Source: a virus
Direction: 5' to 3' (one strand)
Length of the DNA: 51,688 bases
IMG/VR virus record: IMGVR_UViG_3300042731_008732
Location: 1 to 51,688 of that record
The notes beneath the pieces are model-generated. The model was not told the DNA's origin, did no database searches, and was given only the letters and a program-made list of their open reading frames with translations. Below are positions 6,942 through 14,028 of the stretch, piece by piece. Position numbers and translations under genes: made by a program. The first letter of the stretch is position 1. The number at the start of each line of letters is the position of its first letter.

Positions 6942-8861
6942 ATGACCGGGGACAACAATACACTTAGAATTGGCGCTTTGATTTTGGGTGCCTGGATTTC
7001 ATTCAGCAGTTGCATACTAACGTGTCGTCACATAATTTTGAGCAATAACGTCCCAACTGAGTTTGAAACATGGACCGCATACATAACGCTGATTTACATT
7101 ATAGCTAAAGTGTCCCTTGGTGGCATAGGAACAACTGCAGCCCAAGTATTCGGGGCTGTAATCTACCGTAAGACCGGGGAGGCTTACTACAATAGATTAT
7201 TCTGGGCAGCTACCACATTATCCATTACAGTATCAATTTTAGCCTATTACACCGATGAAAGTAAGTCGGCGGTCAATGCCAAATACTCAACAGCCCATTA
7301 TCAAGCGTTACAATCAATACAAGAAACTTTCAAAAAACGTGTCGAGGCTTTAACAAAGGAAAAGGAGGATTATTTAACAGGTGAGTATAAAAGAAAACGA
7401 GCCAAACATTATTACACAGTGGCAGAACGTGAGTTAGATAAACGAAAGGCTCAAATTAAAGCGGCTCAAGCAAAACTTGATAAAGCTTCCGAAGAATTGC
7501 TCAAATATCAATCAGGGCAAACAGAAAGCAAGACAGACCAAGTGACCGCCATAGGAATTTACTCCAAATTCACGAAAGACTCTTTAGTTTCTGTAGGAGC
7601 TTATGCTGAAACAAGGCACAATTGGTTCAAAACGGTTATGCCTTTATTAATGATGATAATGTTTTCTGTTATCCCTGACCTAATCGGACCGAAACTATTC
7701 GCCTATGGGGTCGTAGGAGCCGTAAAACGAAAGAAAAAACTCACTTTAATAGATAGATACTTTAACTTAATAGAGTTTGTAAAAACACTTCGTGAGGGAC
7801 GGTATGAACGTGTTAGCGAGGAAGTCGAAGAGCCTGAACCCGAACACATACCCACGCCGAATGAGGAGCAACAACAAATAACGAAACTTGAACGCCGGTC
7901 GGTTCGTGATTTGAACGTGAATGAATTAAAACTATTACTATCCCATTCACCCAACTTGGTGGACTCTATACCAACATTGAAAGGTCGATATTACGTAGAA
8001 GCCAGTCCGAACGCAGGTAAAACAACGTTCTTGCAGATGATGTTGCAAAAGGCTATTGAAAATGGTGAAATAAGTCCGGGAAAATGCATCTTACGCATCC
8101 ACGATTTAAAGCCGTTTGAACCGGGTAAGTGGCCCTCTTGGGCTGAAATCAAAGGTTCCGAATACAACATAGATGAAATTGTTGAATCGCTCGATGAAAT
8201 GCATAATTGGGCTAAGAATAAACTCCAAAAACTTCCTGTTTACATTATCCAAGACGAGCAATTGCAAATATCCGACGCATATCTTGAAAAGTACAAAGAG
8301 CCCGTTGGGAAAAAATATACGTGGGCGCTTACATTCGCTCGGGATTTAAACTATTCATTGGCAGTAGCGACTCAACTGGGCACGGCGGATGCGGATGGTA
8401 CACCAGGAAGAGCCACTTTAAGGAGCCGGTACGATATGCACATCTTTTTGATCTTCGACAAAATTGAAGATATCCGTTTCGCCTATGTAGATTTAGGTTA
8501 TAAAAAACGTTTTTTCAATTTACCAAAACAACCTAAACGGTGTCCGTTCCCAGTAGATAAAGAACGACATGTACCTGTGAAAACTCCCGTTAAAACACCT
8601 AAAAACGTAGTTCGTTTGGACGGGCAAAAGAGGGCTAAAAAGACTACCAAAACCCAGCCCGATTGGTTGGATAATTATTACAATAAAGCTACAAAGTTTC
8701 AGATAAGCGCCATAATGGAAAAACATGCGGCCGGAGAATCTCACAATCAAATAATAAAAACCGTATTCGCTTGTAAACCAACTCCGGCTAAACGTAAAAT
8801 AGTCAAAGCCGTTATAGAAAAAGGGAATATTAATGAAAGTAGGAAACTACGCAGCTCTTAA
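6942..8861 (+). CDS. membrane-anchored P-loop ATPase, HerA/FtsK/TraG-like
   Basis: 639 aa, SD GAGGTAAAAC. N-terminal membrane segments at about 10-33, 45-75 and 86-104, a charged coiled coil (about 120-195), another membrane segment (about 231-262), an acidic linker, then a cytoplasmic ATPase. Walker A is ASPNAGKTT (354-362); Walker B VYIIQDEQ has D438/E439; LAVATQ near 473-478 resembles the sensor strand of FtsK/VirB4/Zot-type pumps. The last 50 residues look like a helical DNA-binding tail of the kind seen in FtsK-like replicon proteins. Likely a DNA or protein translocation motor at the membrane; family assignment is inference. It lies between the two polymerase genes and a few kb before the relaxase/coupling pair. 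Confidence 0.7.
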   Translation: MTGDNNTLRIGALILGAWISFSSCILTCRHIILSNNVPTEFETWTAYITLIYIIAKVSLGGIGTTAAQVFGAVIYRKTGEAYYNRLFWAATTLSITVSILAYYTDESKSAVNAKYSTAHYQALQSIQETFKKRVEALTKEKEDYLTGEYKRKRAKHYYTVAERELDKRKAQIKAAQAKLDKASEELLKYQSGQTESKTDQVTAIGIYSKFTKDSLVSVGAYAETRHNWFKTVMPLLMMIMFSVIPDLIGPKLFAYGVVGAVKRKKKLTLIDRYFNLIEFVKTLREGRYERVSEEVEEPEPEHIPTPNEEQQQITKLERRSVRDLNVNELKLLLSHSPNLVDSIPTLKGRYYVEASPNAGKTTFLQMMLQKAIENGEISPGKCILRIHDLKPFEPGKWPSWAEIKGSEYNIDEIVESLDEMHNWAKNKLQKLPVYIIQDEQLQISDAYLEKYKEPVGKKYTWALTFARDLNYSLAVATQLGTADADGTPGRATLRSRYDMHIFLIFDKIEDIRFAYVDLGYKKRFFNLPKQPKRCPFPVDKERHVPVKTPVKTPKNVVRLDGQKRAKKTTKTQPDWLDNYYNKATKFQISAIMEKHAAGESHNQIIKTVFACKPTPAKRKIVKAVIEKGNINESRKLRSS

Positions 8862-9117
8862 GTATGAAGTCAAGATTTCGATGCGAGGCAAAATAGTTAG
8901 TAAATTTTCAATCGACCTTGAAACTGAAGACTATACTATGGAGGAGTGGGAACAAATAATACTGGATGGAATTGTCGAAAATACTGTCAAAAATGTAATA
9001 AACATGGAGGAGTGGGAACAAATTGAACATAAATACAAACGTGCAATACTGGACGAAATTGTTGAGAATACTGTCAAAAATATAATAAACGTTGAATTGA
9101 AACCCGTTTATGCTTGA
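8833..9117 (+). CDS. repeat-containing hypothetical protein, 94 aa
   Basis: Overlaps the ATPase gene by 29 bp with SD AAAGGGAAT. Contains two copies of a unit beginning MEEWEQI and ending (D/E)IVENTVKN (about residues 36-57 and 58-86), also visible in the DNA as a repeated stretch of about 20 bp. The following gene carries a diverged third copy. Acidic, helical; function unknown. Confidence 0.6.
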   Translation: MKVGNYAALKYEVKISMRGKIVSKFSIDLETEDYTMEEWEQIILDGIVENTVKNVINMEEWEQIEHKYKRAILDEIVENTVKNIINVELKPVYA

Positions 9118-9134
9118 AAGGATGGAAATTAACC

Positions 9135-9422
9135 ATGCTTGAACTTAGTGCCATAGCATTACTGCTGACCGCCAGTGTTTGTTTTGTTTATAGGATTATA
9201 GAAGTTCACCATAGAATAATGCTTACAAAGGAACTTCGAAAATCACACAGACTGGACGACAAATTGGACGATTATACAATGGACGAGTTAGAGCAGTTTG
9301 CACATGATTATAAACGTGATATACTCAGTGAAGACATTGAGGAAAACAGAAACCATGAAGATACAGAGATACCAACATTTTGTGACGGGAGTGCACCCGG
9401 CAACGGGTGTACGAGAGAGTAA
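9135..9422 (+). CDS. single-pass membrane protein sharing the upstream repeat, 95 aa
   Basis: ATG 9135 chosen because GGATGG lies upstream; an in-frame TTG at 9114 is less likely. One transmembrane helix at residues 5-22, then a cytoplasmic part containing YTMDELEQFAHDYKRDIL (about 47-64), related to the MEEWEQI...HKYKRAIL unit of the preceding protein. The pair may interact or derive from a local duplication. Confidence 0.55.
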   Translation: MLELSAIALLLTASVCFVYRIIEVHHRIMLTKELRKSHRLDDKLDDYTMDELEQFAHDYKRDILSEDIEENRNHEDTEIPTFCDGSAPGNGCTRE

Positions 9423-9546
9423 ATATTTCAACATGAGGGATATATCAAAAGCCATAAATTACGCGAACAAATTAAGAAGTCTCGGTTATTTAAGAGTAGT
9501 AACCCAAATAGAAAATCTCCCAAAAAGGGAGACATTTATAAAATAA
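9355..9546 (+). CDS. hypothetical protein, 63 aa
   Basis: ATG 9355 with GAGGAAAAC upstream; overlaps the previous gene by 68 bp in another frame. Looks like a compact alpha/beta protein (KAINYANKLRSLGY helix). The long overlap leaves some doubt about which frame dominates between 9355 and 9422. Confidence 0.5.
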   Translation: MKIQRYQHFVTGVHPATGVRESKYFNMRDISKAINYANKLRSLGYLRVVTQIENLPKRETFIK

Positions 9547-9567
9547 CATATCATTCCATACTTTATT

Positions 9568-9598
9568 GGGTAGCCGCAAGGCTGCCCACGAAAGGGCA
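9568..9598 (+). promoter_or_regulatory. 5'-leader hairpins, possible alternative pairing over the SD
   Basis: GGGTAGCC and GGCTGCCC form an 8-bp stem (one G-U) closed by a GCAA tetraloop at 9568-9587. The last bases, TGCCC (9583-9587), can instead pair with GGGCA (9594-9598), which contains the SD AAAGGGC of the gene at 9607. The two structures exclude each other. Confidence 0.45.
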
Positions 9599-9606
9599 AA
9601 CTCATC

Positions 9607-9936
9607 ATGACGAAACCAATCTTTACGGTAGTCAGGATTGTGGATTACATTTCCAACAACCGAAATACTCTTTCCGAACATTTATCTAAGACTAAAAGTG
9701 AAGGCACCCATCATGATCAATTAAATGTAATTACGATAACCGATCTTGATGAAAGCATCCAAACAATGTGCGAAAGTTATTATTACACCTTCATGCGACA
9801 TATCACTTATACAGGCACTGAAGAATGGTTAACCGAAGTTTTGTCGAAGGAACTACCTGAAGGGGTAAATCACTTTGATTCACAAGGCCTAAAAATCGAG
9901 GTCGAAAAAGTGACTGATACCCGTTTAAAGGGGTAA
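9607..9936 (+). CDS. hypothetical protein, 109 aa
   Basis: SD AAAGGGC lies inside a potential hairpin. Alpha/beta composition without recognised motifs. It ends two bases before the polymerase C-terminal gene and is probably co-translated with it. Confidence 0.6.
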   Translation: MTKPIFTVVRIVDYISNNRNTLSEHLSKTKSEGTHHDQLNVITITDLDESIQTMCESYYYTFMRHITYTGTEEWLTEVLSKELPEGVNHFDSQGLKIEVEKVTDTRLKG

Positions 9937-9938
9937 TA

Positions 9939-10811
9939 ATGACTAAATTAAAATCAATAAGACAAACGTTTTTACCTGATGAAGGCTGTTTATTCGTTAA
10001 AACCGACTACAGTCAAATCGAGGACCGCATCGGTAAGATGTACTGTGGGACCGATAGGATGGTGTTGTTGGCAAACTCAAAACCTTGGGAATATGATGTC
10101 CACTCAGATAATGCCGTGTTGATATTCGGCAACGAAGTAATAGACCTTCCAAAGTTTAAATTCAAACTCTACCGTTACCTGGGCAAAAAAGTAGTCCATG
10201 CGTCTTGGAGAAAGATGGGCGGGAAAACGATGTCACAAGCGGTATCGAAGGATACAAACGGTGATGTTTACATGCATCCCGCAAGGTGTGATCGGCTTAT
10301 TAAAATTTTTTTAAATAAAAACCCTGAAATACAGGATATTTATTTCCCATATGTTAACAACCTCGTTTATTCAACCGGGGTGTTAACCAACTCATGGGGT
10401 AGACGTTACATTGTAAAGGGGATACGCATTGACGACGACGTCCTTCGAGGGTGTTATTCATACTTCATGCAATCCGAAGGGGCTGGTTGGACCAACCAGT
10501 ACCTTTTACTACCCGGCAACAAATATATGTTCGACAAGTACAATAAACCGTTAAATTTACAGATACACGATGAAGTCGTAGCGAGTGTCCCACCTGAAGG
10601 GTTGTATGATTATTGTGTTTATTTAAAAGCCGAAGGCGAGGTCGAGCGTGAAATACCGGCGGGTTCCGGGTTAAAGTTAAGCGTCCCACTTGGAATAACC
10701 ATATCCGACACTCTTTACGGCGGTCTTGAGTTTAAACGATTTCCTGAAGATAAAACTTTGTTTGAAAGCAAGGTCCAAGACTATTTTGGTGACTTATTGG
10801 GGAGACTCTAA
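9939..10811 (+). CDS. DNA polymerase A, C-terminal half: catalytic palm and fingers
   Basis: 290 aa with SD AAAGGGG. Begins at the segment that follows QNLKR in family A polymerases (KSIRQTFLPDEG) and carries motif A VKTDYSQIE (D23), a motif B region KKVVHASWRKMGG (83-95) and motif C LQIHDEVV (H210, D211, E212). In motif B the usual Tyr-Gly of the O-helix (NYG-type in SPO1-like enzymes) reads WRK, which is unusual. No exonuclease or thumb, so it must assemble with the 3172-5046 product to form a complete polymerase. Nothing is missing across the split; no intein or intron remnant is visible at either edge. Confidence 0.88.
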   Translation: MTKLKSIRQTFLPDEGCLFVKTDYSQIEDRIGKMYCGTDRMVLLANSKPWEYDVHSDNAVLIFGNEVIDLPKFKFKLYRYLGKKVVHASWRKMGGKTMSQAVSKDTNGDVYMHPARCDRLIKIFLNKNPEIQDIYFPYVNNLVYSTGVLTNSWGRRYIVKGIRIDDDVLRGCYSYFMQSEGAGWTNQYLLLPGNKYMFDKYNKPLNLQIHDEVVASVPPEGLYDYCVYLKAEGEVEREIPAGSGLKLSVPLGITISDTLYGGLEFKRFPEDKTLFESKVQDYFGDLLGRL

Positions 10812-10812
10812 A

Positions 10813-11094
10813 TTGAATCATAATGACGACATGAGGCAAGTTGTAACTAAAGTAGGGGAAACTGTAAACAATTTAACTAACCAACTAAATTTAACTACAC
10901 AAGAATATAAGAAATTGCTCAAAGATTATAATGAACTTTACAATCTCTTCATTGTTATCCTTGATGCTTGCGACGAGAAAACATTGATTTTACATAAATC
11001 ACAATTAAAGCGATTTTCTGCTGAATATAGAGTTGATATTAGTTCAAACAAAAACGGGGAAATTACATTAAGCTTAAAAACTCTCGCGGATTAA
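10813..11094 (+). CDS. hypothetical coiled-coil protein, 93 aa
   Basis: TTG start chosen because GGGGAGA sits 7 nt upstream and it abuts the polymerase stop; an ATG at 10831 is possible. Residues about 8-40 look like an amphipathic helix or coiled coil. Between polymerase and helicase genes; function unknown. Confidence 0.55.
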   Translation: MNHNDDMRQVVTKVGETVNNLTNQLNLTTQEYKKLLKDYNELYNLFIVILDACDEKTLILHKSQLKRFSAEYRVDISSNKNGEITLSLKTLAD

Positions 11095-11104
11095 GAGGCA
11101 TAAA

Positions 11105-12304
11105 ATGTCAATATTAAACAAGACCATTAACATTTTTGATTTATATAAACACATTTGCGGGGAGTCTGAAGTGCCCCCGATTTACAACTTTTGGTCCTGT
11201 GTTGCGGGCATTTCAGCTACATTGAGTGACCACTGTTACTTTGATTTGATACCGGGTATTCCAATAAAACCGAATTTATTTATAGGTTTCATTGGTCCAG
11301 GATCAGTCGGCAAAGGTGTTGCTATGTCGAATATAGCTAAACTTGTGCAAGAGTCTGTTGATTTAAACGTTTATCGAGGTAAATTAACAGCTCCCTTTTT
11401 AGTCGACAAATTAGGTAAGCCATATGAAGACGAACACGGCAACAAACACTTAGCTAACCCACTCTTGTGGTGTTTAATGGATGAATTGAAGAACGACGTT
11501 GGATCGAATAAAACATTGTGTGAAGACTTTATTTCACTCATGACGGAAATTTATACCGGTTCTCACTATCCGATTCAAACCGGAACGCGCATGCACGGTG
11601 AGATTGTTATAGACAAGTCGTGTCTTAATTGGTTCTTCGGCTCGACAAAAAACTGGCTCAGGCAAGTACTATCTAAAGACATATTTGAGTCCGGCTTCAT
11701 TGCACGGTGTTGTTTCGTGGAAGCTGAGTACGACTTTGGTAAACGGATATTTAGGCCGAAACTACCCAGTGACTATGAATTTATTTACAATCATTTACAG
11801 AGCCGCTTCTACGCGATGCATGAACATTACAAAGGACCCTTCGAATTATCCGAAGAAGGAGAGGCTAAATTAATTCATTGGTATGAAAACCGTTCAACAC
11901 CCACTGATAAAATGCTTCATTCAGTGTGGTATCGGCAAAAAGAGATGGTGATACGTTTTGCTATGATACAATGTGTTGCCGATGGAGGCGAAATGTTGAT
12001 CAACAAACAACATGTTAAAAAAGCCATCGCAATGGCGAACCAACGCCTAATGTTTGCGGAAAAGCTGCTCGAAGCGGCCAGTGAATCCTTTGAGTCGAGA
12101 ATAACTAATGAAGTTGCCACTTTATTAAGAGACAGATCAGTTATGAAACATTGTGATTTACTGAAACATTTAAATTCACGTAGGGGTTTGACAAGGAGCA
12201 AAGTGATACCGGCTCTTGCCGACTTAATAGAGCGGAATTTAATCACAAGGACAAGATCGCCAACTGGTGGTGTTGTTTACCTGTGGGGGAGTAAGAATGG
12301 CTAA
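11105..12304 (+). CDS. DUF3987/YfjI-like helicase-primase ATPase
   Basis: 399 aa. Walker A GPGSVGKG at 64-71; Walker B LLWCLMDELK with D126/E127; the surrounding sequence (lysine-rich anchor, then Ser/Thr-rich target segment GTRMHGE) resembles DUF3987 proteins, which phages and plasmids use as replicative helicase or primase-helicase. No TOPRIM or archaeal-primase domain precedes it. The C-terminal 70 residues form a winged-helix-like region. Followed with 8 bp overlap by a metallophosphoesterase. Replicative helicase role is likely but inferred. Confidence 0.75.
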   Translation: MSILNKTINIFDLYKHICGESEVPPIYNFWSCVAGISATLSDHCYFDLIPGIPIKPNLFIGFIGPGSVGKGVAMSNIAKLVQESVDLNVYRGKLTAPFLVDKLGKPYEDEHGNKHLANPLLWCLMDELKNDVGSNKTLCEDFISLMTEIYTGSHYPIQTGTRMHGEIVIDKSCLNWFFGSTKNWLRQVLSKDIFESGFIARCCFVEAEYDFGKRIFRPKLPSDYEFIYNHLQSRFYAMHEHYKGPFELSEEGEAKLIHWYENRSTPTDKMLHSVWYRQKEMVIRFAMIQCVADGGEMLINKQHVKKAIAMANQRLMFAEKLLEAASESFESRITNEVATLLRDRSVMKHCDLLKHLNSRRGLTRSKVIPALADLIERNLITRTRSPTGGVVYLWGSKNG

Positions 12305-13088
12305 AAAACCGACGATTCTCGTCCCGGAAGGAATTAAGGCTTTCACACCAGAGTGGAAGCCTTTTTTATTGGACTCAAAGAAGACATTAATAATTAATGA
12401 TTTGCATGTTCGTTATCACGATAGGGAGGCTGTCGAATTAGCACTTGAAACCGGATACAAGCAAGGTGTCGATTGTGTGTTGATAAATGGGGATCTAAAT
12501 GATTTTTATTCAATTTCGAGGTGGGAAAAAGACCCAACTAAAAGGGACTTCGGGGAGGAAGTTGAGACAACTCAATACATCCTCCAATCAATTCGACTTG
12601 GCTTCGGTAAAGTGAGGATTATTTTGAAATGTGGAAACCATGAAGACCGCTATAAAAAGAAAATAATGGATAAATTACCCGAATTGTTAAATGTTCCATA
12701 CTTCAATTATGAGTCAGTAATCGGAGCTGAAAGATATGGAGTTGAGGTTATTACGGAGAAAATACCAGTTAAAATTGGTAAATTGAACGTAATTCATGGT
12801 CATGAACTAAGAGGCTATGGAACTGTGAATCCCGCGCGGTCACTTTACCTAAAAACTAAAACTCATACTTTGTCGGGACACTACCACAGAACGAGTGAGC
12901 ACATCGAACGCGACCTCGATGATGAAGTCGTAGGTTGCTGGTCGACCGGATGTCTTTGTGATCTTCATCCAGATTGGATGCCGGTCAATAATTGGAACCA
13001 CGGCTTTGCTATCGTCGACTTACTTGATGAGGAAAGCGGTGAATATTCAGTACGTAACTATAAAATAATAGAAGGGAAATTGTTTTGA
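12297..13088 (+). CDS. calcineurin-like metallophosphoesterase
   Basis: 263 aa from ATG 12297 (SD GGGGGAGT). Shows the five metal-binding blocks in order: NDLH (34-37), NGDLND (64-69), CGNHED (about 105-110), IHGHE (about 165) and SGHYHR (about 195). Phage enzymes of this family include phosphodiesterases and protein phosphatases; position among replication genes suggests a nucleic-acid role, but the substrate cannot be told. Confidence 0.88.
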   Translation: MAKKPTILVPEGIKAFTPEWKPFLLDSKKTLIINDLHVRYHDREAVELALETGYKQGVDCVLINGDLNDFYSISRWEKDPTKRDFGEEVETTQYILQSIRLGFGKVRIILKCGNHEDRYKKKIMDKLPELLNVPYFNYESVIGAERYGVEVITEKIPVKIGKLNVIHGHELRGYGTVNPARSLYLKTKTHTLSGHYHRTSEHIERDLDDEVVGCWSTGCLCDLHPDWMPVNNWNHGFAIVDLLDEESGEYSVRNYKIIEGKLF

Positions 13089-13270
13089 GTGAATACATTG
13101 AGACAAACTCAAAGATAACTTTAATCAACTTACATAAAAAAGTGGAACAGCAAACTAAAATGCTTTGCCGGATTGCCGAAGCTTTAGAAAACATGGTGAA
13201 AGTTTCCGATTTCGATGAATGGTTGATAGACGACATCCACGAAATTTACCTGGACGTAGAAGACTTGTAA
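13085..13270 (+). CDS. hypothetical helical protein, 61 aa
   Basis: TTG start overlapping the previous stop, SD AAGGGAA. Two helices; the first (about 10-45) is heptad-like and could form a coiled coil, the C-terminus is acidic. Directly precedes the relaxase by 2 nt, so it could be an accessory relaxosome factor, but this is only positional. Confidence 0.5.
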   Translation: MSEYIETNSKITLINLHKKVEQQTKMLCRIAEALENMVKVSDFDEWLIDDIHEIYLDVEDL

Positions 13271-13272
13271 CA

Positions 13273-14028
13273 ATGGCTATCTACCAATTTACAGTAAACA
13301 CACTAAACAAGGCCGCCGGTCATTCAGCGGCCAATTTTTTCATTTACATCGCAAGGGAGTGTCAATACCGAGAAAAAGGAGGTCTTACTTTTTCTCAATC
13401 CGGGAACATGCCTCCGTGGGCGGTGGATAAACCGAGAAAGTATTGGCAGTCTGCAGACAAATGGGAGCGTTCAAATGGACGCCTTGGGAAGATATTCCAA
13501 TACTCACTACCGAGGGAAAGTTGTGCGGCTTTCAATGAAATGATGGTAGATGAATTGGCCGAACAAGCTACCGGTCAGCTAAAGCTGCCCTATTCGCTTG
13601 CCGTCCACGTTAACGACCCAAACAACCCTCATTGTCATATGGTAGTCAGTGAACGAATGAACGATGAAATTGAACGACATCCAAGACAATGGTTTAAACG
13701 TTACAATCCGGATAACCCTGATAGAGGAGGTGCAAAGAAGACTAATATATTGAAGCCAAGGAGTTGGTTGTTGATGATACGAGAAAAATGGGCTGATATT
13801 TGCAATAAATATCTGGAGAAGGAAGGATTCAGCGTTAGAGTTAGCCATAAATCTTATAAAGATAGAGGGATCAATAAAGTTTCTGCAATTCATTATGGTA
13901 AAAATGTGTGGGCGTTACATAAAAAAGGGGAAACAACAAGGTTCCATGAAATAAACAAACAAATTGAAATCGAAAATTATAGTTCAATGGCCCTCAATTA
14001 CACCCGGAACAGAGAAAGGGAAAGATGA
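13273..14028 (+). CDS. MobA/MobL-family relaxase
   Basis: 251 aa from ATG 13273. Starts MAIYQFTVN like MobA/MobL nickases. Likely catalytic tyrosine Y25 (FIYIARE), the family block GRLGKIFQYSLPRE (69-82), and the metal-binding histidines H112 and HCH (120-122) in NNPHCHMVVSER. The later RVSHKSYKDRG and HYGKNVWALHKKG blocks also match the family. Only the nuclease domain is present, with no primase or helicase domain. Relaxases nick at oriT and stay covalently attached to the transferred strand. Its stop overlaps the coupling-protein start (ATGA). Finding one inside a tailed-phage genome is unusual. Confidence 0.88.
   Translation: MAIYQFTVNTLNKAAGHSAANFFIYIARECQYREKGGLTFSQSGNMPPWAVDKPRKYWQSADKWERSNGRLGKIFQYSLPRESCAAFNEMMVDELAEQATGQLKLPYSLAVHVNDPNNPHCHMVVSERMNDEIERHPRQWFKRYNPDNPDRGGAKKTNILKPRSWLLMIREKWADICNKYLEKEGFSVRVSHKSYKDRGINKVSAIHYGKNVWALHKKGETTRFHEINKQIEIENYSSMALNYTRNRERER

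Noticed and set aside
5040-9945. Intein or group I intron explanation for the split polymerase
   Set aside because: No Cys/Ser start, HN-Cys end or homing endonuclease motif is visible at the break, and each half has its own stop or start codon and ribosome-binding site.
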